From NCBI GenBank assembly GCA_035079385.1, contig JAVHKY010000012.1:3268501-3332500 (forward strand): a stretch of DNA of 64,000 nucleotides, given 5' to 3'. Source of the DNA: Aspidiotus rigidus. Taxonomy: Eukaryota > Arthropoda > Insecta > Hemiptera > Diaspididae. This document shows, piece by piece, positions 45,267 to 57,500 of the stretch; within the stretch, counting starts at the first letter, position 1; each line of letters starts with the position of its first letter. The position numbers were made by a program, and so were the translations under genes. The notes beneath the pieces were generated by a model that was not told the DNA's origin, ran no database searches, and saw only the letters and a program-made list of their open reading frames with translations.

Positions 45267-46114
45267 GAGGGGGGGTGTGGGTTAGGAACGAGGAGGGCTT
45301 TTTTCAAAGCAGGAGTTTTGATAACAGCCTCACTCCTGTTGATGACACACCTAACTTCTTTGACGTGCTTGGGAAAGCTGAAATCCTCACTCTCTTTAGC
45401 ACCACACTGCTGTAGGACTTCATGGACCTTAGAAGAATAGGCCGATCTCTCCATCACTACAACAGCGTTGCCCTTGTCAGCCTTAGTGACGATCAAATCT
45501 CCCTCTTTCATCTTCCTCCTTAGACCCTGAATCACTCCTCCCAATTTATTACTCATGCGAGGGAGGGGGTTATTACGGACTAATTCGGCACAGACTTTCT
45601 GGGTATTAAAACCAGGACCAATCTTAGCCGCAAGATCCGCAACAACATTCGCCAAGGTTTCATCATTCTTCAGGGGAGGCATACTGAACTTCAAACCTTT
45701 CTCAAGGAGGGATGTTTCGTCACTATTGAACACTACCTGACTATTATTTATGAGGGGAGGATGGAATTTATGAACGACAACACCATCACTCACCCCCTCC
45801 TCAACCATCTCCTCATTAACCGTCATTAGGGAGGACAGCTTCTTATTTTTCCTCTCCTTCAACTTCGCCTCAAACTTCCGACACTTTTCATTGACGTCCC
45901 GCATAAAGTAATCCAACTCAAGGGGGAGGAGCATGCCGAAGAGTCTCGAATGGACCATAAGGTTTAATCTGGTCGTGATATTAAATTTACCATACCATCT
46001 TCGCAACTCTGTTCTGATCCACTTCTCCCTCATATAATTTTCCAGTTTCTTAGTCGTAACCTTGCAATCGGAATAAAACCGGAATTTAACGAACTTGGGC
46101 CTCAAATGTAACAC
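45250..46114 (-). pseudogene. PLE-B N-terminal region of the reverse transcriptase
   Basis: Contains the PLE hallmark LIVTKADKGNAVVVM and the upstream acidic/basic region (RKNKKLSSLMTVNEEMVEEG). The shift to the RT frame occurs at a run of seven C on the minus strand near 45,272-45,278, a typical slippage site. Residues predicted after that point are out of frame. Confidence 0.85.
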
Positions 46115-46220
46115 TAAACACCGACGAAGAAACCAAATATGAGAGGAAAACGAAGCGCATTGCTTCCGAAATTTCAGAAAAAGGAACTGTAAATACGCCG
46201 CAGAAGCGTTCTCAATTAAG

Positions 46221-46340
46221 GTTTGAAGTTCAGTATGCCTCCCCTCAAGAATGATGAAACCTTGGCGAATGTTGTTGCGGATCTTGCGGCTAAGATTGGT
46301 CCTGGTTTTAATACCCAGAAAGTCTGTGCCGAATTAGGTG
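46221..46340 (+). repeat. Inverted PLE-B 5' fragment
   Basis: Encodes KFSMPPLKNDETLANVVADL on the plus strand, the same peptide as at about 45,690-45,600 on the minus strand. About 115 bp lie head-to-head with the element, again the inverted-fragment pattern of PLE insertion. Confidence 0.85.
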
Positions 46341-46404
46341 CTCTACTTACACCTCACTCACTCATTATGAGTTCCGATAATTTATCTCCAGAATTGAAAA
46401 GGTT

Positions 46405-47195
46405 TTAAACTCGGTGGACATGTTCACGTAAGAACTGACCTATTTGATGAATGAAATATGAAAAATCGCACTTCTCCAGGTTGAAACAGTGGATTTCTCT
46501 ACTATTTTCAGACTGTTCGAGCGACTGGAGAATTTTTCAACTATTTTTCTCAATCTAACGTACTCCACCTAATCGGTGGACGTGTTTACATAAGAATTGA
46601 CCAAATTCATAAACGAAATACTAAAAATATATTTATGGTCTATCAACATTCCCATTTCATCCCACGGAGGAGTACATATTTTTCACCTCGAACATTGACT
46701 ATTGATTTCTCGCGGTCTATTGCGGTAGCAGTCATAGTTCACCCCGCTATTCATAGAAAAATCACAAAAATTCATTAAATATTGATTTTGATCTTTTTGG
46801 AAATGTTCCACCTCACCGAGGACTATGGTACTCATGTATGTTGTAGTAGAGGGTATGGCGCTTCAAATGAATCATTTCCCCCAGGTGCCTCCTTCGAGTT
46901 CGAAGTTTTGTTATTGCTAGAAACTAAGGAAAATATGAATGATTTTTTTTGAAAAAATTAATACTCTGGATGAACGTTCACATATACTAAAATGTCCCCA
47001 ACTTTCATCGCTGTGCGATCATTATTGCCTGAGATACAGCCATTTGGATTTTAGGCCTAAAAATGACTCTGTAGCCCATGTGGGTGAGTGGTTGGGTTGA
47101 ATTTCTTGCATTTTGAGTTTTCTCATTAGGGACAACATTTTGACCCACTTTTGAAACATTTTCCGACCAAGGCAATTTTCCGCCCTTAACAGGCG
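46405..47195 (-). repeat. Satellite B plus repeat A, copy 3
   Basis: Near-identical direct copy of 35,800-36,600, with small deletions (for example around 46,890). Followed by repeat D (47,196-47,335). Confidence 0.85.
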
Positions 47196-47335
47196 TCGTC
47201 CCATATGGATTTTTGGAATCTACGCCGAAGATAATTACATCTACGCATAAATCGACTACAAAATTCAACTTTGATAAATCTCCCCTAAAAAAAGTACCAA
47301 AGGGGTACTCCTTACGTGAAAAGAAAAAAATTCTC

Positions 47336-48778
47336 GAACGGTGTCAATGAAATTTTAGAAGTATTGTTCTTTTACGTACTTTTCAAAAATGAATACTTAA
47401 ATTTCTCACATTTGAACTTCATTCACCCGAAGGTTTGAGGTTTATCCCTGAAACATTATAATTACTTGAATTTCTTGCAGTCACTTTTTAATTACTCCTG
47501 TCTTTTCCTCCGCTAATCTTGGGATTCGTCGTAATTCTTAATCTGTATGCGTACTCCCATTACTTGAATTTGATTCGCGCATACCTTCATAAGCCACGAG
47601 CGAATCTTGACAAATGGAGTAATTTCAATGTCTCTTTGAATCACATATGCTTACGCCTATTCTTTGGATACGATCTGATACCGAATTTCAAAACAGTATA
47701 AGGTAACCTTTAAACCGAGATTGCATTAAATCGCTTCACGTCGAATGTGTACAAAATAAAAATAAAAGCACAATGCGTCACACTATTCGTGTACTCGAGC
47801 TCATACATACGTTTCCGTTGGTAAATGTTCATCCATTGCAGCGTGTACATAGAAGATTATAGTCTATTCAGTCTTTGAACGGCATTTATTACAGACACGA
47901 AAAATGTCTAAATGTACACAAGCTCGAGACTGTGAGAAGACGAATCTATTAAGGTTACCTTTCACTACATCATCGTCGACGGTTATACCCGGCCTTTATT
48001 GTTTATGACTTGATTCATCCAGGAAATTTGGGAATGAACCTCTCAATAAAAGATATAGTTCGATCGCGGAAGTTTTTACGACAAATTATGATTTGTAAAC
48101 GTCAACAAAGCGTTGTACAATATTTCGTGACTCAACTCAGACAGATAAACAGCGCGAGGGTCAGACTTTGTTTCCACGTGACAGCGAATTCACACGTGCT
48201 ATAATAATTGATATGTACGGATGAAAAATTTCATTAAATCATAAATTAATATCGCACGCCCAGTATGTTCTGCTATAGTTAACGTACCTATAATGCTGTA
48301 CAAATCTGCTTATTGCAACAGATGTCGGAAAATTACACTTTTTTTAACAGCCCATTGACCATAAACGGGAAGTACGATGAATACCTATATTGAAAGCGGT
48401 CGAGTTGGATTAAATTTTTTTTTTTACCGAAAACTTATTAAAATTGTATCACGTTCGCAACGTATGTACACACGTTCTAACATGTCGGAAGAAAAATTGA
48501 CGGACTTGAGAAGCCCACAGACGAGCAGTCACGATCTGCGCCAATGCCGAAGGTTACATTCCATCTGCATCCTTCTTCGTGCTCTTATAGACCTACACCT
48601 GTATTGAGAGAGCTGATACAATTCGCACCTAAAGATTATTTTCAATTGTCGTTATTATTCAAATGCGTCGATAGAATGCCTATTGAAATGTAACAAAATT
48701 TTTATTAAGGTCATTTATACCATAGTTTGGAATGACGAAATTGCAAAAACAAGCCCTTCTTCTTCAGTCGTCGAGAAG
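47336..48778. other. No gene seen; upstream region of the glycine-rich gene
   Basis: AT-rich unique sequence with short meaningless frames. It precedes the TATA box at 48,779, so it is the likely upstream regulatory region, but no specific sites could be assigned. Confidence 0.5.
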
Positions 48779-48815
48779 TATAAATACATTTAGGAGCTTC
48801 AATTTAGTCATAGTA
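48779..48815 (+). promoter_or_regulatory. TATA box and initiator of the glycine-rich gene
   Basis: TATAAATA at 48,779-48,786 is followed about 30 bp later by AGTCATAG (about 48,807-48,814), a plausible initiator. This gives a 5' UTR of about 140 bases before the ATG at 48,950. Confidence 0.65.
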
Positions 48816-48949
48816 GAAGTAGTGTAGTTCACTAAAGTAGATTCAAACTAAATTTAGTGTAGACACTCTTACAAACATTAATTAAATAGTCTTCTCTAGT
48901 TTATGATATTTGTATTTTCGAGATTGTGACTGAAATTAAGTGCTTCACG

Positions 48950-51900
48950 ATGGTATCTACCAAAATTTTTACGGTGAGTATCTTGAAAATTTCTTCAAAA
49001 TCGAATACTCGAAGTATATAATGATCATAGGGGCTAGGTCATGAAAATTTATATTCTAAATTTCAAAAAAGAAAAATGAAAAAATCTATTGGTTCTTTGC
49101 AATTTTCTACGTTGTAATAATAATTATAATTGTTAATATACGGAAAGGGGAAAAAAATTTTGATAAATCTTAGATGAGACCTTATGAAAATTTCTAAAGC
49201 TCGTAGCTAACTGAGAATAGTTTCAGCCGTTTGAAATTAGGATAACGTAATTTTTCCAACATTTCCAATATAGCTATTACAGTATTTCCAAAACGCAGGG
49301 TAATCCTATACTAAAATAAAAAGTTTACTAACTTAATTATAGACGATTAAAAGCGTAGAAATAAGCGTGATAACCAACTTTTTCTGGGAGAAGGGCGGAA
49401 AGGTTGTTCCCAGCTTCGTCCTCCTCGTGAAGACGCCAATATTCCCAAATTTTTCTTTCCTTCGAAAAATACTAGTAAAAAATCTCTAAATCTCTGTACT
49501 AGACCACGAGATTCAGGAAAATCCTAGTTTGAAATTATTCAGAGCCTATACTTTTTTTCTATCAAAACTGAAAGCGTACAAAATTTTTGAATTTTTATTA
49601 TTTTCCTTTTGTAGAACACTGAATGTTACCAATTTTTAATACGTATTTGGCCCTCTAATGATTGAGCTTCAAAATTTGGGTCTATTTTTAGCATTTATTT
49701 TCGGAACGGTTCTTAGTTTTATCGTGCTAAAAAATTCTGTTCTCTTCAAGTTTTAAAACAATCTAATCCAACTTATCTCCCGAAGTATAGATTCAATTCT
49801 TTATTCGTTTTCTCAACCAGTGCAGTTAAATGGGGACAGAAAAGGAGTTACAGTCAGGAGCAAAATGGGAGATGGGTCATTCCTCGGCATGACAGTATTG
49901 GTATTAGAGTGGAGCGGAGAGCACAAGGAGAAGGAAGAAGTGGATTAGGCGGGTGTGCCCAATTCTTAGTCGTACTATGACTACTATTTTCTTCTTGGCG
50001 TCAGGAACGAATTGAAGAGGGACCAGGGAATCGAGGATTTTTCAACTAAACAAAGTTTATTGTAAAGTTTAGAGGAGTACGGGCCCAGCATGATGAGATG
50101 ATTGGAGAATAATGGTCAGATTTTAAGTCATAGGTCGGTGGTTGAGAAGGAGGGCGTGCTTTTCTTGACTGCTAGGTCGATATAACCGACAATCTACAGG
50201 AAGACAATTGAAGACAAGGTGTGCAGGAGCATGAGAATGCGTCGAACGATGAGCTCAGAAGGGTTTGCATTTCTTGTAGAGAGGAAATATATTCGGAAAG
50301 AAGGAGGAGAAGAGAGAGGTGAGTAATGCAGGAATAGTTGGCAGATCTAAAGGCAGATTTTCTGCATACGGAGGAGCGAGATTTCTCCACCGATAGAGAA
50401 AAGGTAGTCAGGGGATTGCTTCGATCTGTCTAATGTAGATTATGTTGATCGATTTCGGTAAGTTAGCCAGGTCGATGTGAATGGGAGACGTCGGGAAGGC
50501 CCAGAAAGATCAGGAGAATGGCTCTGAATTCAAAAATGGCAGTCTAGATGAGATTCTAATGAAAGAAGTAGTGAGTTTTAGAAGCGAGGAGAGGGGAGAA
50601 TGATAAACAGTTGAGAAAAACTTGGCCTTAAACGCAAGAAAGTGTCGGTAAGCGAAAATGCGAGCGGAATTGTAGAGGAGAATACCAGCCTCAGCGCATA
50701 GCCGCGCAGGGCACCATGGAGTTTAGCGGGGCAGCAGATTAATTTCAGCCTGTCTGTAGATTGAAGACCCCTAATCTAGTAGGAAGCAGATTAGAGAATA
50801 GTACAGCCGAGGAAAGGCTGAGCTTGCGACGACAACTAATGCGAATGGGCGATAGATATTTAAGGACTAGTCAATGAGTTGAGGCATTTGGTTTTCAAAA
50901 TTTTGATGTATTCGAAATCGGAGGTGAGGCCAAAAAATTTAATGGAGGGTTGGAGGCTAATCTGGTAGTCTTGAAGAAGGAGAGAAGACAAAGAAGCACC
51001 AAAGAGACCCCTCTCGCATTTAAAACTTTCGAGGGGAGGGGGGCTTAAAACAGGTAAGTTTCCCTGGAGGAGATTCTGAACGAAAAAATTTTTCTGGAGA
51101 GAGCTCTGAACAAGATTTTATAGTATTTCGAAGCAATTTTTTGGTTTTGGAAAGTATTTTGACTCTACATCCCCCGCCGTACATACGCCACCGCCTGAAA
51201 ATAGTTCTCGGATCCTTTTTGGTGCTTAACCGAACTGATCAATATATTTTCAAAATTCAGGAGGCCCCAGTTGAGAATCCTCAAGTAATTATCTCCTGGG
51301 GGACTCGTATTGTTTTCTCAAGTCAGGTGTTATTCTTGACAAACCTCGAAATTTCTCTAAACTCTCCTCGCTCTTTACGTCTGAATCATTGGAATGGCAC
51401 CGGGTGTTCTTTCTAGGGCCCTAATTCTTTCCCATGGGGCGAAAAATCTCGAAAATCCTTTAGGCCCCTCTGTTAGCTACGAAATGATGCGACGTGTCTC
51501 TTTCGCCGGAGATCTAAATGATCGATCGTCTGGAATCTCGGAGTTCTTCTCTTCTTCCTCGAGAGCTCAGGTTCCAAACGTTTCCTCAGGTCTCAACCTC
51601 GAAATCTTTTTAATCACCTCTTATTCTCTAGAACTCGATAGACTCGAAATGTTACTGACTACTTTTTTGCTCTTCATCTGAGGGACGATATTTTTCCTAG
51701 TCTTAAAGCTTGAAGTTGAAAATTTCTTCCCCTTGGAGAGCTAGCTTCAAAAGTTTTCTCAACTTTCTCTTTTTCTCTGGAATTCCTTTAGTCTTTCTTT
51801 TTCTTCTATATTGGAAATTTGGAATATTTTTCAGTCCGGTTGCTTTAAATCTGACTGACCAGAATTCTCTTTTCTCCAGCTCTAAAAATCTCTAGACCGA

Positions 51901-54900
51901 AATCTTCAGAAATTTTTCTCTTTTTCTTAGGCAAGAGCTATGCTCTAATATCGTGCCAATTTTTTACAGCTGCTCTCACCAACTCTTGAATATGAGAGCC
52001 AATTTTATCAGTTCGACTATCGTACTAGAGCTAGAGATTCTGATCCTGAGTACTCAACTGAATTGGAGGTTAAATTGTCACGTGGCAGAAGTATTACTGT
52101 TGATGCACTTGTCAGCACATTCTTTGAAGCTCGTAGTTCTTTTTGCGTGAGCAATCTTGCGAGTCTCTATTTCGCCCTATGCAATTCCTCAAGGTGCTTA
52201 CGAGAGGCAATCCAAGGTTCATCTTGAATCTTATAAACAAGACCTACTTTCCTTAAGGAATACTGGGAAAGTGGTTTCGAAAATTTTTAGTGATACACCT
52301 GAAAAAAAAAGCCTCACACCTCAGGTCATATAAATGTCTACGTGACACACCCCTCTCCAGCTGCCTTTCCTGAAGCCTCATATCTTTAGCTCAAGGATCA
52401 AAACCATTCCAAGTCCTCTTCCTTTTATATTTATAAAATTTTTAGAAGTCTTCTTCTCAGTACATAAAGATTAAAGCGAAGGCAGCCTCTCTAATCAAAA
52501 TTTCCCCCCTAAAGAGCCAAGACACACTTACCTAATGACAACATCAGAGAGTTGGAAATTTTGGCCACGCAAATCTTTACTTCACCTTTTCTTCCAAAGT
52601 TACTCAGAAATCGAAAAGCTCTGAAAGGAATGTTATCATTTTCTCCACTGAGAGTTGATCATACAAATTGGAAAAAATTTTGGCTTCTGGAGGTTCTTAT
52701 AAATTGAGTCAAGTTTTGTTAAAAGTTTATCCCAATAAATTTCCTCGCCAAATGAAATTTACTTTTTTGTAAAATAGAAGAATTATTCAAATCAATAAAC
52801 GAAATACGACCTGTCGTATCGAAAAGCACGAAGATTGTGAAACTCGTTGTCCAGCGACCTGAAATCTGTGGCCTTAATAGCCGTTTTGGTCTCGGCTACG
52901 AAAAGCCTAAGGGAGCGATATTTTTTCCAATTTAGTTAGGCGATGTTATTTTTGTCCAGCGAAACGAAATAATGAAACTGAGAAAATGAGTAAATTTACA
53001 CACACTCTCTCCCTTTCGTACGCCTAACCGCGAAATAACAATTTGACCGAGTCGAAGTCCTCGCACGTCGACGAGATGCCTTCGAAAAAACAATCATAGA
53101 GTCAAAACCCTATATTCTTTCTATACCGAGAATTTCGTACAATTTTCGACGTATTTCACAAATTCTCATTCCATCGCCGTAACTAGGCTCAAATTTCTAG
53201 TGGGTGTTACCGAAAAAGTCTCGTAGGGATTCAGCCAGACGTCCGGAGAAGTGAAAAATGCTACATAAACTCGTAAGTCAAGCTAAATTCGGTATAACTT
53301 TGTAAACTATTTTTAGCCTTTCGCGAAGCCTTTGTGATTAAATTTCAGACTAATTTTTGCTGAGTTTACTTCCTTACCTTGAATTTTCGTGGAATTCTTC
53401 ATTCTAGAGATTTTATCGAGATAGGATTGGCATTTCTGCCTCTCAAAAGTACAAACAGAGATTAATTTGAAGTAGGTCTACGCGCGGAATAAAACTCGAT
53501 TTAGGTGAACTTCTGTTTGTTCACCTTTTTCGAAGTTACGTCCTCACATATTCGTTTGATTGCTTCGAAATTTTGCTGAGCACGTCAAGTTTTCTTCAAG
53601 ATTGACGACCCTCGCAGCAACTTAAAGGCTCGATGAGCGATAATTGGTCGCAATTTCAACTACACGCCTGATATGTTAGTTGCCTATAGTGGATACCGTT
53701 GGGCGTTGTTCACAAAATCGTATCGTCGAAAACTTTCTTTTTAAAGCAATCATTTTGGCAAACTATTTATCTCTACGGAGAAAGATCGTTTTCAGAAAAC
53801 AGAGACCGCTAATTTGTTCTTGGTACTTCTTAAACTAAAAGTAACCGAGTAGATTAATTTTTCTAATTGACGATTGTAACGTCAAGAGTTTCAATTCTCA
53901 ACTTCGTGAGCCGTATCGTCTTCGTGCATATGGGAACTCAACCTCTGAAACAAAAATAAGTGACTGAATTCGTAGAAAAGAAAAGCTCCTATAACACCCT
54001 TTTCGCAAACATTGTTGCAATCATCGTCACGCTCCTAAAACTTTTTCTCCAAATTTCCTGGAAAAATATTTACATAATGATATTTTCTACATGATTCAGA
54101 AAGACTCATCAAGAAATTTCGATCATGTTTACAGCTCTTCCTCATTTGTTCGCTAATGAGTTACATCTCATCCGAGCCAGAGCCAGAACCTGGCCAGAAT
54201 GGTGGTCAAAACGGTCAAGGTGGTGGTCCGGGAGGACGTTCAAACGGAGGAGTGCCTCCATACGGTGCTGGAACTGGTTTCGGACCGGGAGAAAGCCAAG
54301 CCGGAGGTCCGGGAGGACGCCAGAACGGGGGCCAAGGTGGTGGTCCCGGTGGACGTCCCAATGGAGGACAAGGTGGACCGAGTAACGGTCAAGGAAAACC
54401 AAACGGACAAGGTGGACAAGGAGGATACGGTAATGGTCAAGGGGGATCGAATGGTCAAGGAGGACCAAATGGACAAGGAGGACCAAATGGACAAAGTGGA
54501 CCGAATGGACAAGGTGGACCGAATGGACAAGGTGGACAAGGCGGTCAGAGCTACGGCCCAAGTGGACGTCCGAACGCTGCTCAAGGAGGAAACGGTAATG
54601 GTCAAGGTGGACGTCCAAATGGTCCTCAGGGAAGTAATGGCAATGGTCAAGGTGGACAAGGTGGGCAAGGCGGACAAGGTGGACAGGCAGGTTCCAATGG
54701 CTATGGTCAAACCAACTCGTATAACAATGGCAACGGATACGGTTATGACTACAAAATACCAGGAGCTGATGTACACTTTGCCGCTACTCGTAGTGAGTAT
54801 TTTCAAAATCTCCTCCCCTTTTTTCGTTGCAAATTCATTCTTTAATTTACTAATATCTCATTAGATGGAGCTGGTGGTCCAGGGGGCCAAGGTGGTCAAG

Positions 54901-55514
54901 GAGGTCCAGGAGGCCAAGGTGGTCAAGGTGGCCAAGGAGGTCAAGGCAGCCAAGGAGGTCAAGGAGGACAAGGAGGCCAAGGTGGCCAAAGAAATGGAAA
55001 TGGCGGCTCACCACAAAGAAATGGTGGAGCACCAGGAGGCAGTCCAAGCAGTAGTTACGGACCACCAAAGAACGGTGGAGGACAGGGTGGTCCCGGAGGC
55101 AACAACAATGGAGGACAAGGAAATAGCCCTAGCGGAAGTTACGGACCACCAAAGAATGGAGGAGGACCCGGAGGAAACCGTGGTGGTCCCGGAGGAAGCA
55201 ACGGTAGTGGACAAGGAGGTAGTCCTAGCGGTAGTTTCGGAGCACAGAAGAACGGCGGAGGACCAGGAGGTAACAACGGCGGAAACAACGGTGGAAGTCC
55301 CAGCAGTAGTTACGGACCACCAAAGAACGGAAATGGCCGAGGTCCCGGAGGCAACAACGGTGGCGGTCCCGGAGGCAACAATGGTGGTGGTCCCGGAGGC
55401 AGCAACGGTGCAGGCCCTGGAGGCAATGGTGGAGACAGCTACTTGCCACCCAAGGACGGTAACAGTGGAAATGGTCAAGGAAGTAACGGTAGTTTCAGAC
55501 CTTACGGACCGTAA
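48950..55514 (+). CDS. Secreted glycine-rich, resilin-like structural protein (3 coding exons)
   Basis: Exons 48,950-48,973, 54,135-54,792 and 54,865-55,514 give 443 residues; donors GTGAGTATC and GTGAGTATT, acceptors TTTACAG and CATTAG; phases 0 and 1 match. The short first exon and start of exon 2 encode a signal peptide (MVSTKIFT then LFLICSLMSYISS), with cleavage expected before EPEPEPGQ. Exon 2 is GGQGG/PNGQGG repeats, ending in YGYDYKIPGADVHFAATR. Exon 3 starts with GGPGGQGGQGG repeats and then five or so SPSSSYGPPKNGGG-type repeats, close in style to the SSYGAPGGG repeats of pro-resilin. A clear Rebers-Riddiford chitin-binding domain is not visible. Likely role: extracellular elastomer, cuticle or secretion matrix protein; the exact family is unproven. 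It converges on the Asp/Tyr-rich gene. Confidence 0.85.
48974..54134 (+). other. 5.2-kb first intron of the glycine-rich gene
   Basis: GTGAGTATC at 48,974 to ACAG at 54,134. It contains a decayed LINE (about 49,840-51,020), a CT-rich region (51,050-52,200) with many short GAAATTTCTC/TCTAGA words but no convincing gene, and unique DNA from 52,200 to 54,130 in which I recognise nothing. Confidence 0.75.
49840..51020 (-). pseudogene. Heavily decayed LINE remnant in the intron
   Basis: Higher GC than its surroundings. On the minus strand, degraded frames give FFGLTSDFEYIKILKTKCLN (like the post-RT YLGL.FD...HI..LK.KC region) and ALRGYALRLVFSSTIPLAFS (like the ALR...GA.RT.P...L segment of Jockey/R1 elements), with many stops between. 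The match is weak and by eye only. Confidence 0.4.
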
Positions 55515-55603
55515 ATGTACTGTTCATTACAAAAACTGTGTTCCTCACTCGATAGTCTTCATCCTCGCGTACTTTATAACTAATTTGTTCAAATCGAAAA
55601 GCG

Positions 55604-55609
55604 AATAAA
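55604..55609 (+). terminator. Polyadenylation signal AATAAA of the glycine-rich gene
   Basis: AATAAA 90 bases after the stop, followed by an A-run. Confidence 0.75.
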
Positions 55610-55638
55610 AAAAAATGATATATACCGAACTGGAGTCG

Positions 55639-55644
55639 TTTATT
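55639..55644 (-). terminator. Polyadenylation signal AATAAA of the convergent gene
   Basis: TTTATT on the plus strand, 45 bases past the minus-strand stop. It lies only about 30 bp from the opposing signal, so the two transcripts probably overlap at their 3' ends. Confidence 0.65.
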
Positions 55645-55688
55645 CTAAGTTATACAAATTAATGAACTTGACCAGAGCAATATTTCTT

Positions 55689-56209
55689 CTAATACCGCGT
55701 AACGTGAACGTGACTATGAGGAGTATGATATTCGTATTCGTAAGAACCGTAATCGTAACCCAGACTGTAACTATCTAAATTCCAAAACAGTTCCGGATCC
55801 CAGTACCTCGGATAATATCGATGTCTTAAACGGTAATAAGGTCTGGATTTGTATCGATATCGTCTTCTAAATCTGTAATCGTTAAAATGAGGACTGTTCA
55901 CGCTGTAGTAATTCAAACCGTACAGACCGTATTTCAGTTTCAGAAAATCTAGATCTAAATCTATATCGTTAAAATCTAAATCGTAATCTAAGTCGTCGAT
56001 GTCGGAATCTATTAGGTCGAGATTCAGATCCGGATCCAGATCCGGATCTATATCTAGAGGCAACGAAATGTATCCATCGTAATCGGACGCGTACTTGTAG
56101 CCGTAACCGAGCGGAAAATTGAATCCGGAGATCCCAGAAATGTAGGGAGAGCTGTGGGATGAACTGCGGGAAGTTTTATACGAGAATTTTTGACCCGATT
56201 GTGAAGAAT
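55689..56209 (-). CDS. Last exon of an Asp-rich then Arg/Tyr-rich protein
   Basis: The exon starts after a TTTTTGTTACAG acceptor (56,210-56,221), with the first codon split (phase 1). About 173 residues: Ser-rich start, GFNFPLGYGYKYASDYDGY, then an acidic block of alternating Asp and hydrophobic residues (DIDPDLDPDLNLDL, DSDIDDLDYDLDFNDIDLDL), then a basic Tyr/Arg block (RFRRRYRYKSRPYYRLRHRY), and the tail YEYEYHTPHSHVHVTRY. No family is recognised. The layout suggests a secreted, charge-patterned matrix protein; a signal-peptide exon must lie upstream (beyond 56,262, possibly past the LINE). It is convergent with the glycine-rich gene. Confidence 0.65.
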
Positions 56210-56872
56210 CTGTAACAAAAAGAGAATTACGGGCTTTTAGTGCGCGTTCGTCTTTCGGCAAAGGTGAGAAGATTCCAATAAATTAAGAGATTAAAAAGAT
56301 GGGGAGATTTAATTTTACGAGTTCTAAAAACTAGAGATCTTAGCTAGCTCTATCAACCTGAAAGAAAAACGAGTGAAGTTTTCGACGCACGGAAAAAATC
56401 GAGTTAAAATTTGAAATGGAAAACCACATCTGAATGATCATTATTGCCATGGTATCTGAATAAACGCTCGCTCAAAGTATGGATGAATCTACCTTGTACT
56501 CGACCGCATTTTGTTACAAGCCAACAAACCAGCACAAACAGCGTCAAAATTCTCTAAAATATGTCTGAACTATTAGCGATAAAACCATCTGCTGACATTT
56601 TTTTGCTACACAAATTAAAGGAATTTTGCAGATATGTATTTAGCATCCCTGTTGCGATCTGATATTTCTGTAGGACCCCTAGTAGGGGCCTGTTATGAAG
56701 CTAGTATACACAGAAAGGTCATCAGCCGACTATAGCCTACAATACTGTATGTTACTAGACTTGCTAAAATGAAGGCTCAGCTTATTATCTGATTAGAAAG
56801 ATCTAGGCATTTCAGGTCTATATAAAGAAAGCCAATTCAACGTATAAAAAGGGAATCGTTCAGAAAATTCAG
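56210..56872. other. Intron or upstream of the Asp-rich gene; no exon found
   Basis: AT-rich unique DNA. I found no minus-strand ATG with a signal-peptide-like frame and a good donor here, so the first exon(s) are either very short, further upstream beyond the LINE, or displaced by it. Confidence 0.5.
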
Positions 56873-56873
56873 T

Positions 56874-57500
56874 TTGTCATTTAACAGAGACACGAAACTC
56901 GGTACAATATGGGGGTGCTCCAAAGCATTTAGATCCGCTCGCAATCCCTTTAAACACAAAATCACTCAGGATGACTTACTTTCCTTTGCTGACAAAGTCG
57001 TCCCACCAAGGGCTCCAAATTTCTCAGAGGTCAATATCCAATATTTACAATCCCCTCCTCCTCAAAATAACCTATTAGACAGTCAATTCACTTGGGAAGA
57101 ATTCTACTCAATTCTTTGTTCAAGGAAATCTACAGCCCCTGGCCTTGACGGAATCTCTTACAGCTGCCATCAGTCAATGCCCGAACCTAGCATAAAGTCT
57201 CTTCTAGTAATTATCAACCGTCTGTGGCGAAACAACGTCATCCCTTCTGCATTGACTCATTTCCAGATTATCCCTATCCCAAAAAAAGATTCAAAGCTGC
57301 GTCCTATTGCCCTATCCTCATGCATCCGAAAACTTGTTGAATCTATGCTAAATGCCCGATTCAGACACTGGTCGGAACAAAAAGGTATTATTCCACACAA
57401 CCGCTACGGCTTTCGAAATAAACGCAGTGCTATCGACTGTGTCACCTCCCTCGTCAGTGACATATATCAGGCTTCTCTACAAGCAACACCTGAACGCCCT
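56874..57500 (+). pseudogene. LINE reverse transcriptase, N-terminal half
   Basis: Open for about 210 codons with RT fingers and RYGFRNKRSAIDCV (motif 2/2a). After about 57,480 the true frame switches to the one used by the next segment. Confidence 0.85.

Larger units (their letters stand above)
43651..46220 (-). mobile_element. PLE-B: nearly full-length Penelope-like element
   Basis: A different subfamily from PLE-A. Three frames in order on the minus strand cover the N-terminal region, RT and endonuclease. Two breaks separate them (about 45,270 and about 44,510-44,540). It inserted next to, or recombined with, PLE-A at one side; at the other side an inverted 5' fragment follows. Confidence 0.85.

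Noticed and set aside
51141..52150. Series of plus-strand frames in the first intron
   Set aside because: CT-rich DNA with repeated short words, no splice-consistent exons and no recognisable domain.
54142..54806. Minus-strand frames opposite the glycine-rich exons
   Set aside because: Antisense shadows of GC-rich glycine codons; the plus strand has signal peptide, splice sites and poly(A) signal.
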